The position numbers were made by a program, and so were the translations under genes. Positions 1 to 8,900 of a DNA stretch of 36,188 bases are shown here, one piece after another; the first letter of the stretch is position 1, and every line of letters begins with the position of its first letter. The notes beneath the pieces are model-generated. The model saw only the letters and a program-made list of their open reading frames with translations, was not told the origin of the DNA and ran no database searches. This DNA comes from an uncultured Rhodocyclaceae bacterium (GTDB lineage: Bacteria; Pseudomonadota; Gammaproteobacteria; Burkholderiales; Rhodocyclaceae), in the NCBI GenBank assembly GCA_934271525.1, contig CAKQRL010000018.1, positions 1-36,188 on the forward strand. Reading direction: 5' to 3'.

Positions 1-934
1 CGATGACCATTCCACAGACGGCTCTTATGAAATTGCCGTTGAATTAGCCAAACAAAATCCTGAAAAAATCATTGTTACCCGTGCTGAAAAAAACGGCGGC
101 ATTTTAGAACGCACCTTGGAAGGTTATGCTTATTTAAAAGGTGTGGAATATTTTTGCGTATTGGATTCTGACGATTGGTATATTTACCCCAAAAAATTCC
201 AAGACGCTGTGCATTTTTTGAATGCGCACCCCGATTACACGGGCTACTTTGCAAGCGTTTTGTGGCTGAAAAAAAATGATCAACCCAACTGGGAACATTT
301 GAACCATTTTTATTTGCAAAGCCCGCCGAAGTTGGATTTTGATTGGAACGATTACAAAGCGGGCAAAGGCATGTGGGTGCAAACAAGCGGAGCGGTTTTT
401 AGAAATATTTATTGTAAAAATGAAGTGCCACCAGAATTATTAAACGCCACCAGTCTTGAAAAACCTTATCGTTATTGCTTTTGCGCCGATGGTTTTCGTG
501 TGCCGTGGCACGTTAAAAAAGGCAGAACCTTTTTTATCAATCGCATAGAAAGCGTTTATGACTACCACGGCGGCGGCGATTGGTCTAATCGTTCAGAAAT
601 AGAACAAAGCAAAAGCGGCGTGATTGGCGGTTTTGCCTTTGCTGATTTTTTTGGCGAAAAAGATGCCGATTATTTTTACAAAGGCGCACAAACGGCTTTT
701 GAAAATCTTTTAAAACTTTTGCACCAAAACCCCGAACAAATTGCCGAATACCAAGATTTTTTGCTGGAATTTTTCCCAAAAATTTATTTAAACCCACAAT
801 ACAACGCCTTTGAACCCGCCTACCCTGCCGAATTGTTGCCGTTTATCCAATGGGCTTTGGACAAAACTAAGTTGCAGTTGCGCAGCAAATTGCAACTGCG
901 CACACGTTTGAAACGCTTAATCGGCAGGGCTTAA
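1..934 (+). CDS. Family 2 glycosyltransferase, 5' end missing
   Basis: The reading frame is open from base 2 and gives 310 residues before the stop, so the real start is upstream of the window. The fragment opens with DDHSTDGS, the nucleotide-sugar contact segment typical of GT-A fold family 2 glycosyltransferases, and continues to VLDSDDWY, the DxD-type metal-binding motif. These enzymes move a sugar from a nucleotide-sugar donor to a glycan or lipid acceptor, usually on the cytoplasmic face of the membrane. The C-terminal half (Tyr/Phe/Trp-rich) is unassigned. The extreme C-terminus carries a short tandem repeat (KLQLRS then KLQLRT) followed by a basic tail. The acceptor cannot be deduced; surface polysaccharide or flagellin glycan are both possible. 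It converges on the toxin gene, with an inverted repeat between them. Confidence 0.88.
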   Translation, partial: DDHSTDGSYEIAVELAKQNPEKIIVTRAEKNGGILERTLEGYAYLKGVEYFCVLDSDDWYIYPKKFQDAVHFLNAHPDYTGYFASVLWLKKNDQPNWEHLNHFYLQSPPKLDFDWNDYKAGKGMWVQTSGAVFRNIYCKNEVPPELLNATSLEKPYRYCFCADGFRVPWHVKKGRTFFINRIESVYDYHGGGDWSNRSEIEQSKSGVIGGFAFADFFGEKDADYFYKGAQTAFENLLKLLHQNPEQIAEYQDFLLEFFPKIYLNPQYNAFEPAYPAELLPFIQWALDKTKLQLRSKLQLRTRLKRLIGRA

Positions 935-956
935 AATTAAAAAAACTCGCAATTTT

Positions 957-1006
957 CCACGGTAAACCGATTATTTTTTTTAAAATTTTTTTAAGGTTTA
1001 GCGTGG
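957..1006. repeat. CCACGGTMAAC inverted pair 1
   Basis: Left arm 957-967 is exact (A variant). Right arm 996-1006 has one change (gtttaGcgtgg). The T/A-rich core lies between. It separates the convergent glycosyltransferase and toxin genes, and the toxin's stop codon is inside the right arm. Confidence 0.85.
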
Positions 1007-1339
1007 ATTTTTTTGATCTTTATATGAAACTTGGCGGTAGGCGATTTTGTAGATTTCTAAAATTTCATCTTTTTTGGAAAGCTTGGCAATGCTAATGATT
1101 TCGGTGATTTCCAAGCCATTTTCAATTTTTAAAATGCGAGATTCAATGCGGTAGTCGCCAATTCGGAATCGCCAAGAATCTTTTAAACCGCTTAATTTTC
1201 GGGCATTGGGCAGTGTTTTGAGATTATCCGTTTTTTCCAAAACCTTCCAAAAAGCCTTGATGCGTGATGCCGATTTTTTATCGCCTTTTTGAATTGTTTC
1301 CAATTCCTTTTCGGCGCTGTTGGTCAAGTAAAAATGCAT
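998..1339 (-). CDS. RelE/HigB-like toxin of a type II toxin-antitoxin pair
   Basis: A 113-residue basic protein if started at the ATG at 1339 (an in-frame TTG at 1351 is also possible). The pattern FYLTNSAEKELE, then a helical middle, then W-R-FRIGDYRIESRI and a final strand region matches the RelE/ParE fold, whose members usually cut mRNA on the ribosome or poison gyrase. Start choice: the ATG follows the antitoxin stop by 4 nt, as expected for coupled translation of antitoxin then toxin. The last residues, KNPR, and the stop are read from a CCACGCTAA repeat arm, so the original C-terminus may have been changed by the repeat. Family assignment is by fold pattern; cleavage activity is inferred. 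Confidence 0.75.
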   Translation of the reverse strand: MHFYLTNSAEKELETIQKGDKKSASRIKAFWKVLEKTDNLKTLPNARKLSGLKDSWRFRIGDYRIESRILKIENGLEITEIISIAKLSKKDEILEIYKIAYRQVSYKDQKNPR

Positions 1340-1343
1340 GGCA

Positions 1344-1607
1344 TCAATCAATCAAACCGCATTCTTTTAAAACTTCTTGGCGAATTTGCTCGGATTCTTC
1401 TGGGTGTTCATCTTCCCATTTTTGAATCGCCAAAGCAGTCGGCGTTTTCAGCCATTCTTCATAAGAAATACTGCCTTCTTCCAAAAGGTCTTCAACACGT
1501 TGTATTTTCTTGCTTGGCGATTTTGCGCTCGGCGTTTTTTTGGCTTTTTTAACGGCGGATTTCATTTGCGGCGCAACAGTTGGAATGGCAAGAGTTGGCG
1601 TAGTCAT
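1344..1607 (-). CDS. Putative antitoxin upstream of RelE-like toxin
   Basis: A small protein of 87 residues from the ATG at 1607; a second ATG at 1610 is adjacent. The downstream ATG is favoured because GGGAGAA lies at a better distance from it. The N-terminal third is Ala/Pro/Lys-rich and probably disordered (KKAKKTPSAKSPSKK); the C-terminal part is acidic and helical (VEDLLEEG, WEDEHPEESEQIRQEVL), fitting an antitoxin that wraps a basic toxin. I do not recognise a ribbon-helix-helix or helix-turn-helix domain. The function is inferred from size, charge, gene order and the 4-nt gap to the toxin. A promoter with an internal palindrome lies just upstream (1648-1675). Confidence 0.6.
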   Translation of the reverse strand: MTTPTLAIPTVAPQMKSAVKKAKKTPSAKSPSKKIQRVEDLLEEGSISYEEWLKTPTALAIQKWEDEHPEESEQIRQEVLKECGLID

Positions 1608-1647
1608 CATTTTCTCCCGTGTTTTTTTATTATTTTAAACGCAGAAA

Positions 1648-1675
1648 TTTATAACAAACGACTCGTTTTTTTCAA
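1648..1675 (-). promoter_or_regulatory. Sigma-70-type promoter with palindromic operator for the first TA pair
   Basis: Read on the minus strand: TTGAAA at 1675-1670, a 16-nt spacer, then TATAAA at 1653-1648, about 40 nt before the antitoxin start. The spacer contains a perfect palindrome AAACGA-G-TCGTTT (1668-1656). A palindrome between the -35 and -10 boxes is where a toxin-antitoxin complex or other repressor would block polymerase. The rest of the 1611-1793 gap holds T-rich sequence and no gene that I can see. Confidence 0.6.
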
Positions 1676-1793
1676 AAAACTTTTTTGTTTAATATAGAAA
1701 ATGCTTTTTTGGTGTGGATTTTTGTTTTTTTTAAACCCGCCAAAGGTTGTGTTTAAAAATGCCAAGCGTGGTAACGATTTTTTTTTGCTTCAT

Positions 1794-2021
1794 TTATTTC
1801 ACATAGCGTTTTTTAGAAACATAATCGCGAACAAAAGGATTATTCACATAAATTGAAGGATGAAAACCATAAGGATTAGCGCCAACATGTTTTTCCAATT
1901 CATCCAACAATTCCTGCTCAAATTTTTCTGCTTGATAAATGCTATCACGTGCGATAAAAGCACAAATCTCGCCCAATTCGTCCCAAAAACGAAACGAATG
2001 CTCAACGCGCACGCACCGCAT
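1794..2021 (-). CDS. ParE/RelE-like toxin, short and possibly C-terminally truncated
   Basis: 75 residues. RVEHSFRFWDELGEICAFI, then ARDSIYQAEKFEQELLDEL, then NPYGFHP and VRDYVSKKRYV follow the order of a ParE/RelE toxin: first strand, helical hairpin, then the beta sheet. Family members usually run 90-100 residues and continue after this last strand, so the final strand or two with catalytic residues may be missing here. The start codon lies inside the upstream antitoxin gene (20-nt overlap), the usual arrangement. It may be a decayed toxin or a natural short form. No in-frame continuation resembling the family is evident downstream. Confidence 0.6.
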   Translation of the reverse strand: MRCVRVEHSFRFWDELGEICAFIARDSIYQAEKFEQELLDELEKHVGANPYGFHPSIYVNNPFVRDYVSKKRYVK

Positions 2022-2274
2022 GTTTTCCCTTTAATTTTCGCCAAAATTCGCGGCGTATTGGCTCGTATTCTTCGCGCGTGTAGGTTTTCAGCGTGCCGTT
2101 TTTTAAAGATTCCAAATCTTCTTGGAGTTGCGCAACAAAGCGCGCTTCGGCGGCTTTGTAGTCTTCATAATTTTTGTAAAAATCGCAATCAAAATCATCC
2201 GATTCATCAGACGCTTCAACGGTTTTGATGGTTTCATCAAACACTTCTTCAATATCAGCATTCACGCTTTGCAT
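2002..2274 (-). CDS. Putative acidic antitoxin of the second TA pair
   Basis: A 90-residue protein from the ATG at 2274; a GTG at 2283 is in frame, but AGGG sits 8 nt before the ATG, which decides the start. The N-terminal half is strongly acidic (EASDESDDFDCDF), and the C-terminal half is helical and basic at the end (REFWRKLKGKH). I recognise no known DNA-binding fold. It is called antitoxin only because it precedes and overlaps a ParE/RelE-like toxin gene by 20 nt. A TATAAAAT box lies upstream in the spacer next to the inverted repeat at 2323-2371, but I see no well-placed -35. Confidence 0.5.
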   Translation of the reverse strand: MQSVNADIEEVFDETIKTVEASDESDDFDCDFYKNYEDYKAAEARFVAQLQEDLESLKNGTLKTYTREEYEPIRREFWRKLKGKHAVRAR

Positions 2275-2322
2275 CGCATTCACCCTTTTTTAAAACATTT
2301 TTTTGAATTTTATAGCGATTGT

Positions 2323-2371
2323 CCACGGTCAACGCCTAAAAATTTTCAAAAAAACTTGGTGTTTACCGTGG
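2323..2371. repeat. CCACGGTMAAC inverted pair 2
   Basis: Left arm 2323-2333 is the C variant, right arm 2361-2371 the A variant, so the variable position cannot pair (C opposite U). The core contains a TTTTCAAAAAAA run. The stop codon of mnmC is formed by the right arm. Confidence 0.9.
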
Positions 2372-4207
2372 ATTTTGAAAAAATCGTTCTGGCGAAAGGG
2401 CTTTTTTTGCCCACGTTGGCAAAGATGAAGATAATCCTGCAATTTGCGCGGCCAAAAATTCTGCCAAAAATGGTGAAAACAGCATTCCCCTAGCGCCCAA
2501 TCCGCCAAGGCAAAACACACCAGCCAAATTTTCAAAATTTTGAACATTGTTGGCGTTTTTTAATAAACGTTGAATTGCCACGCTCGGCAATTTCCCAACA
2601 ATCGGCAAGCGATCCGTCGACATCGCGCGAATAGCCGCGCGCGATTCCCATTTTTCAACCTTTAAAATCGGCGGGAAAAGTTCAGCAAGGTTTTGCACAA
2701 TCTCGTTTTTTTCCGATTCTCTAACATTACAATTCAAATCGTTTAAAACAAAACTTGCGCCTATTGTCATTTTGCCGTCAAATGTCGGCACAATGTAGCC
2801 TTTTCGGCTAATTATCGCGTGTTTTAACGACAAATCGCTTGTTGCAAAACACACCTGCCCGCGCGCGGGAATCAAAGCAAGTTCTGGAATAAATTCCGCC
2901 AAACAATTGCCCAAAGCCAAAACAACCACAGCTGATTCGGGAATTTCATCAGCAATTTTCCAAAATCCGTTTGCTGTTTTTTCTAAACCATCAAAAGCCA
3001 ATGGAAAAAAATGAATGTTTGGATTTTTTAAAAGTTCAACGCAAAGTTTGGCGGGTTGTGCGAGTGCGCCGTTTTTGTAAAAAAGTGATCCTTTGTGATT
3101 TTTAAATTCTGCAAGTTCGCTGCAAAATTGCAGATTTTCAGGCGGTAAAACGCCATTTTCGGAGATTTTCTGCATTTTTTCAGCCGATTCAGAATCAAGC
3201 GCCAAGTGAAAAATTCCACATTCTTTTGAGATTGGCGCAAAGTTTTTTAAAAACTGCAAAGCAAAAAAATAGCCTTGGCGGGTGAGTTGGCTCAATCGGT
3301 TGTCATCCACGCTCAAAGCAGGGTGCAAAAGCCCGCTGTGGTTGCCCGATGCGCCAGAAGCAACACCTGCAAAATCCAACACAAAAACTTCAAAACCATA
3401 TTCCGCCAAAAAATGCGCCGCAAAGCAACCTGCCAAGCCAGCGCCTGCCACAATCGCACGGCGTGGCGCATTCGGCGGCAAAACAAACAACGGGCGCGGC
3501 ACGCGTTTGGAGCGAAAAAATCCCGTCAAACGTTCGCGTTTTTGCCCCAAACCTTTTTCTTTTTTTAAAGTAAATTCAGCCGTTTCTAAATTGCGCCGAA
3601 CAATGCCAGACACCGACCAACTTGCCAACGTTGTGCCGTAAAAAGACAAGCGCCGCAAGGCAAGCGCCACGTGTTCATTCCACATCTCTGGGTTTTTGGC
3701 GGGCGAAAAGCCATCCAAAAAAATGGCGTCAATTTGGGCATCCAAAGTTGGCAAATGTTTTTTGACATCGCCCAAAATCAAGCGCAACAAACAGCGTTTT
3801 TTGCCGTTTTTGAAAATCAGCGTATAAAAACCCGCGGCAGCGCTGGGGTATTGCGCGGCGATTGTTTTTAATTCTGCGCAATTTTTGAGCGGGTGAAAAT
3901 TCAAAAAATCATTGATTTTTAAAGGGAATTTTTCAATAGCAAAATATTCTAAAAAATCAGGTGCTTCGGAATCATTTTGCCACGCTTTTAACGTTGCCAA
4001 AAAATTCACGCCAAAACCAAAGCCCAATTCCAAAACGTCAAAATTGGGTCGCTTGCGCCAACGATTAGGCAAGCCATTGCCTGCCAAAAAAACCGATTCC
4101 GCTTGATTGAATGCGCCCGCGCGGGTGTGGTAAATGTCGCCAAAAATGGGAGAACGCGGGCGATTTTCCGCATCAAAATCCAAAATCGCCGTTGTGATTT
4201 TTTCCAT
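2363..4207 (-). CDS. mnmC: Bifunctional tRNA wobble-uridine modification enzyme MnmC
   Basis: 614 residues covering both domains of MnmC. The N-terminal domain (about 1-240) has the SAM-binding motif LELGFGFGVNF and the acidic loop FLDGFSPAKNPEMW of the DUF752 methyltransferase. The C-terminal domain opens with a Rossmann FAD motif (VAGAGLAGCFAA, near residue 255) followed by GASGNHSGLLHP, typical of the DAO-family oxidase. In E. coli the oxidase part removes the carboxymethyl group from cmnm5 at U34, and the methyltransferase part adds the final methyl to give mnm5. Length is near the family norm. The last residues, NPR, and the stop are read from a repeat arm. There is no Shine-Dalgarno; the ATG follows an arm plus T/A core by 19 nt. 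tusA is 13 nt upstream, which places two U34-related steps together. Confidence 0.96.
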   Translation of the reverse strand: MEKITTAILDFDAENRPRSPIFGDIYHTRAGAFNQAESVFLAGNGLPNRWRKRPNFDVLELGFGFGVNFLATLKAWQNDSEAPDFLEYFAIEKFPLKINDFLNFHPLKNCAELKTIAAQYPSAAAGFYTLIFKNGKKRCLLRLILGDVKKHLPTLDAQIDAIFLDGFSPAKNPEMWNEHVALALRRLSFYGTTLASWSVSGIVRRNLETAEFTLKKEKGLGQKRERLTGFFRSKRVPRPLFVLPPNAPRRAIVAGAGLAGCFAAHFLAEYGFEVFVLDFAGVASGASGNHSGLLHPALSVDDNRLSQLTRQGYFFALQFLKNFAPISKECGIFHLALDSESAEKMQKISENGVLPPENLQFCSELAEFKNHKGSLFYKNGALAQPAKLCVELLKNPNIHFFPLAFDGLEKTANGFWKIADEIPESAVVVLALGNCLAEFIPELALIPARGQVCFATSDLSLKHAIISRKGYIVPTFDGKMTIGASFVLNDLNCNVRESEKNEIVQNLAELFPPILKVEKWESRAAIRAMSTDRLPIVGKLPSVAIQRLLKNANNVQNFENLAGVFCLGGLGARGMLFSPFLAEFLAAQIAGLSSSLPTWAKKALSPERFFQNPR

Positions 4208-4220
4208 TTTTTCAAAAAAA

Positions 4221-4451
4221 TTACGCGTTGACCGTGGATTTTTGGATTAAAAACAAATACGCGCCCTTTTCTTCTATAAATTCCAACAAGCGATTGCCCG
4301 ATTTTTCGCAAAACAAACGCAAATCTTCGGGCGAGTTGGGGTCGCTTGTTTGTATGCGGATTTGTTCGCCTGCCGCCATTTCAAACAAGGCTTTTTTGGT
4401 GCGCAGCAGTGGCAAAGGGCAATTTAATCCGCGCAAATCTAGGGTTTTCAT
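4221..4451 (-). CDS. tusA: TusA-family sulfur carrier
   Basis: 76 residues with the family signature: LDLRGLNCPLPLLRTKKAL, where Cys in CPxP carries the persulfide. TusA passes sulfur from the cysteine desulfurase to the TusBCD/E relay for 2-thiolation of U34 in tRNA, although some paralogues serve other sulfur transfers. The body ends where the family usually ends; the final residues KSTVNA are translated from a repeat arm (4227-4237) in a reading frame without a stop, so the tail is probably a repeat-derived extension. It is followed 13 nt later by mnmC, probably co-transcribed, which supports a role in wobble-uridine modification. Confidence 0.9.
   Translation of the reverse strand: MKTLDLRGLNCPLPLLRTKKALFEMAAGEQIRIQTSDPNSPEDLRLFCEKSGNRLLEFIEEKGAYLFLIQKSTVNA
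4227..4237 (-). repeat. Single CCACGGTMAAC arm (C variant) between tusA and mnmC
   Basis: An exact copy followed, in the mnmC direction, by the TTTTTTTGAAAAA core and then directly by the mnmC ATG 19 nt after the arm. The opposite arm is absent. The arm is also the last coding part of tusA. Confidence 0.9.
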
Positions 4452-4511
4452 TTCTCAAAAAACGTTAAAATTACGCATTTTAAATGTTTTCAAATGTTTT
4501 TAACTTCAGCT

Positions 4512-4973
4512 ATGCAAAAAATCGCCGCCTTGTTGATTGTTGGCATCATCATTCTTGACCAAGCCAGCAAATACGCAGCGCTGCATTATTGCACCTTGTT
4601 GGAGCCAATTTATGTTGCGCCCTTTTGGAACTGGTTTTTGGTTTATAACCCGGGCGCGGCATTTGGTTTTTTGGCGGAACACGCAGGCTGGCAACGCTAT
4701 TTTTTAAGCGCCTTGGCAATAATCGTCTCCATTTGGTTGTGGTTGCAAATCAAAAAAGAACAAAACAAAAAAATTGCCATCGCTTTTGCGTTCATCATCG
4801 CAGGCGCGCTTGGCAATGTGATAGACCGCCTGCGTTTTGGCGCGGTGATTGATTTTATTCAATGGCATTATGCGGGTTATTACTGGCCGGCGTTTAATGT
4901 GGCGGATTCAGCAATTACTGTGGGCGCGGCGCTTTTGTTGATTTTTTCTTTCTATAAACCCAATAAAAAATGA
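4512..4973 (+). CDS. lspA: Lipoprotein signal peptidase (signal peptidase II)
   Basis: 153 residues from the ATG at 4512; an in-frame ATG at 4494 would add six residues that do not fit the family N-terminus, and neither has a clear ribosome binding site. Four hydrophobic segments are visible. Family motifs are intact: VYNPGAAFGFLAEH, GALGNVIDRLRFGAVIDF and FNVADSAIT, which carry the two catalytic aspartates of this membrane aspartyl protease. It removes the signal peptide from diacylglyceryl-prolipoproteins; Lnt, encoded further on, performs the next step. Stop and ispH start overlap as ATGA. Confidence 0.96.
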   Translation: MQKIAALLIVGIIILDQASKYAALHYCTLLEPIYVAPFWNWFLVYNPGAAFGFLAEHAGWQRYFLSALAIIVSIWLWLQIKKEQNKKIAIAFAFIIAGALGNVIDRLRFGAVIDFIQWHYAGYYWPAFNVADSAITVGAALLLIFSFYKPNKK

Positions 4974-5902
4974 AAAAAAACCAATTGTTACTTGCCAACC
5001 CGCGCGGCTTTTGCGCAGGCGTGGTGCGCGCCATTGCCATTGTGGAGCGCGCCTTGGAACACTTTGGCGCGCCAATTTACGTGCGGCACGAAGTGGTGCA
5101 CAACGCCTTTGTTTGCAACCGATTGCGCCAAAAAGGCGCGGTTTTTATTGAAGATTTGGCAGAAGTGCCCGAAGGTGCAACGCTGATTTTCAGCGCTCAC
5201 GGCGTATCCAAAGCCGTTCGCAATGAAGCCGCGCGGCGCGGTTTTCGTGTGTTTGATGCCACTTGCCCTTTGGTTACCAAAGTTCATGTGGAAGTCAAAA
5301 AAATGCACGACAAGGGCAAAAAAGTGGTGATGATTGGCCACAAAGCCCACCCCGAAGTGGAAGGCACAATGGGGCAAGTGGATGATGGTATGTTTTTGGT
5401 AGAAAACACGGCAGACATTGATGCTTTGCCAATTTTAGAAAAAGACGAAGTTGCCTTTGTTACCCAAACCACGCTTTCTATTGACGATGCGGCACAGCAA
5501 ATTGCCGCTTTAAAAAAACGCTTTTTGAATTTGACCGCACCCAAAAAGGCAGACATTTGCTTTGCCACACAAAATCGGCAAGACGCAGTAAAAAATTTAG
5601 CCCGCAAATGCGAAGTGATTTTTGTGGTTGGCTCAGCAAATAGTTCCAACTCCCGCCGCTTAAAAGAAGTGGCGCAAAGCGCAGGCGCAAAAGCATTTTT
5701 GATTGACGATGAAAAGGACATCAAAACCGAATGGCTTCAAAACGTGCATTCGGTTGGCGTTACCGCAGGCGCATCGGCACCGGAAATTTTAATTGAACGG
5801 GTCATCGCTTTTTTGGAAAATTTCTTAAAAACACCCGCCCAAAATTTACAAAGCATTGCAGAAGAAAACGTGCAATTTCCACTGCCCGCACCGTTTAAAT
5901 AA
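4970..5902 (+). CDS. ispH: 4-hydroxy-3-methylbut-2-enyl diphosphate reductase
   Basis: 310 residues, the usual length. IspH is the last enzyme of the MEP isoprenoid pathway and reduces HMBPP to IPP and DMAPP with an oxygen-sensitive 4Fe-4S cluster. The three cluster cysteines are present at 15 (NPRGFCAGV), 99 (DATCPLVTKVH) and 197 (ADICFATQNRQ), with the substrate-binding HPEVEGTMGQ and TQTTLS motifs and SANSSNSRRL. It overlaps lspA by four bases (ATGA), so translation is probably coupled. dxs and ispA of the same pathway occur elsewhere in the window. It converges on the restriction enzyme gene with a repeat pair between them. Confidence 0.98.
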   Translation: MKKNQLLLANPRGFCAGVVRAIAIVERALEHFGAPIYVRHEVVHNAFVCNRLRQKGAVFIEDLAEVPEGATLIFSAHGVSKAVRNEAARRGFRVFDATCPLVTKVHVEVKKMHDKGKKVVMIGHKAHPEVEGTMGQVDDGMFLVENTADIDALPILEKDEVAFVTQTTLSIDDAAQQIAALKKRFLNLTAPKKADICFATQNRQDAVKNLARKCEVIFVVGSANSSNSRRLKEVAQSAGAKAFLIDDEKDIKTEWLQNVHSVGVTAGASAPEILIERVIAFLENFLKTPAQNLQSIAEENVQFPLPAPFK

Positions 5903-5915
5903 CAACAGCAAAAAT

Positions 5916-5964
5916 CCACGGTGAACGCTTGCTTTTTTTCAAAAAAATAAAAGGTTTACCGTGG
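5916..5964. repeat. CCACGGTMAAC inverted pair 3
   Basis: Left arm 5916-5926 has G at the variable position (ggtGaac); right arm 5954-5964 is the exact A variant. It sits between convergent ispH and the restriction enzyme gene, whose stop codon comes from the right arm. Confidence 0.88.
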
Positions 5965-8900
5965 AAAAATATCAATTTTTGCGATTTCTTTTTCAATTTT
6001 AAGCGTTTCGCTTAAAACTTTGATAATATTTTCAAAATGCTCAAAATCAATTATTTCATTTTTGTGGGATTTTAAATATTTGTCCAACACTTGATAACCG
6101 CCGATTTTGTATTCCCAAACTGCTTTTTCAACCTTATCAAAATAAAGCGATTCGTTTATAAAAAGGCGCTTTTTATTTTCATCAAAACGGTTTTTTTCAA
6201 TAATGGTATTGCGGTTTTCTTTTTCAAACAACGGCTCGCCGATATGATTATTTGGAATGATTTTCATCAAATGCAAATCAATTAAATGATTCCCCAAATC
6301 ACTTAATTTTTGAAAAACTTTTTTATCATCTACAAAAGGAATTTTTGGAAAATCAATTTTCAAAAAATCAATATATTTGGTTCGGTATTCTTGGTGATAC
6401 AAAACCGCATAAATATAACCTAAAATAATTTCAGGCGAAAAATGCGTTTGGTATTTTTCATCAATAAATTTTCTAAACGATTCAGTGAAATTTTCAACCA
6501 TTCCGCTTTGTTGTTCACCTAATAAATCTTTTTGGGTGATTTTGGAAGAGTCCAAATAAAGCGGTAAAACTTGCACACCACCCCGCCGATAAAAATTCAA
6601 ATCCACAATTTTATTGGTTACAAAATTTGGATTTGGGTTTTCATCGCCCATGGCACTTTCTTGGCGAGAAATAAGCAATGCTTTATTAGTTTTAATGGAA
6701 AAATGCTGGAAAATATCAAAAACGGGGTAAGCCATAAAAGCACGAGATTTTCCAACATAATATGTCCAACGAAAATCAAAAGGACGATAATGGCATTGCA
6801 TTATAAAACTATCAAAATTTCCAATATTTTCTCGAACTGCCTTTTGCGCAGAATCTAATTTCCAATCTCTTGAATCATCGCCAATTTTATATTCTGCATA
6901 CAAATAATTTTTATCTTTTGTTGAAAAATCGTGTAATAATTTTTTAATTTCTTTCTTTGTTTTTTGAAAAACAATATTATCCCGTTGTGAGCAAATTCCA
7001 CCCCCAGATTTTATAAAAATATCCCTCACACTTAAAAATTGATTATATTCATCTCTTATTTTTTCATTTTGTGGAATAAATAAATAAAAAGGTGTTTGTG
7101 GATTTAATTTATTCCACGTCATTGAATTTAAATTATTTTCTAATAAAAAATTATATTTCCCTTGGCGTTTGCCAAACAAATCATAATGAAAAACTTCGGC
7201 AAGTTTATTTTTTTTCTTTTTTTCAGTTTTAACAAAAATACTAATACAACTACCCGTTTGAATATCAAAAACATTGCCATCGTTGCTACCATTGGGTGCT
7301 TTTTCTTTTTTCTTAACACTGCCATGCAAATCCAAAATATAAATTTTGTCAAAAGTTTGCATTAAATGAAAACGCATTCCACGGAATGTGGGATTATTCA
7401 AAAAACCATTATTACTGATAAAAGCCAAAATGCCTTTTTTCTGCTTTTCTAACTTGCTTTCTGAAAAACGTATAAATTTCACATAATCATCCAAAATCCA
7501 TTTGGTTGTTTTTTCATTTTTTAGTTTTTCATTGGTGTTTGGTTCTTTCCCATAAGTTTCTTTGATTTCATTTTCAAATAAACCTTTATTTGCACTTGCA
7601 CCGCTATAAGGCGGGTTGCCGGTGATAATTAAAATTTCTTTTTCTTTTAATGCTTTTGCTTCTAAAAATTCTTTATTCAATTCACTCAAAGCATTGGTGT
7701 AAAAAATATCTGTTTCTTTTTGCGTTTGCTCCAAAATGCTTGGGTTATAAAGTGTGTTTGTTAAAAAAATATTCAAGCGTTCATCATTATTTAAAGGCGT
7801 GTGGAATTCTTCTTTAAAAGCTTGTGAAATTTTTAAATGCGCAACGGTATAAGGCGCAACCAACAATTCAAAACCACTAAAATTAGGAATTAAATTTTTA
7901 GGGTTATATTTTGGACTATTTTGAGGAATAGCTTCCAAAGCTTTGCGAAGGGCTTCTAATAAAAATGTTCCCGTGCCTGTGGCAAAATCCAAAAGCGTAA
8001 TATTGTCATTTTCAACAGCGGCACTTAAACCTTTGGGTTCTTTTAATTCTGTTTTTAAAACTTCGTCAATGGCATTGATAATAAAATGCACTACAGCAAA
8101 GGGCGTATAATAAACACCACGCAATTCTCGCATTTGTGGATTATATTGCGATAAAAATGTTTCATAAAAATGCAAATACGGGTCTTTTTCCAAATAATCG
8201 CCCGAGCATTCTTTCTCAGCACTTTTATTCAACTCTTTAATAATAGAATCTACTTCAATATGATTGATAATATTTAAAATTTCTTTAATCAACCATTCAA
8301 TAGAATTTAAATCTTCCAACTCGTCCAAAAAGCCACTCATCGCCCGAATTAAAGGAAAAGATTTGGGGATGAATTTTTTTATATTGTATAAATCAATTTC
8401 TCGGTTATTCTCATCGTTCAATTTTGCCAAAAATAAAGAATAAGTTAGCGTTTGCGCAAAACTATCGCAAAAATCAGAAAATGATAAATCTTTGTAGAGA
8501 ATTTCTCTAAAACTAGAATAAAGCGTTTTAATTTTTTTATTTTCTTCTAAATTCAAAAGTGTATTATTCAATTCTCTTGTGCGCAATGCCAATGCATTCG
8601 CAAATTCTTTTGCTGTTTGGATGGAATTTGGATTTAAAGAAAAAAAACTTTTGAAAAATTCCAAAAATTCCGCTTCTTTTGCATTTAAACTACTTTTTAA
8701 TTTTCGCAAATGTTGCAATTCAAATAATTTGCAAATAGTGATTTTTTGAATCACTTCAATTTTGTTTTTTTCGTTTTTAGAAACGCGCAAAAATTGCAAA
8801 TAATCCGTTAAAATTAAATTTGGACTTAATTTTAAATAACGGGCAATTTGTGCCTGTTCGTTTTTATTTGCATCTTCAATTAAAAAATTAAAATCGGTGT

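Noticed and set aside
1705..1725. GGTGTGGATTTTTG near the TA genes as a further repeat arm
   Set aside because: Only the GTGGATTTTT end agrees; the core of the word is not recognisable, so it is not counted.
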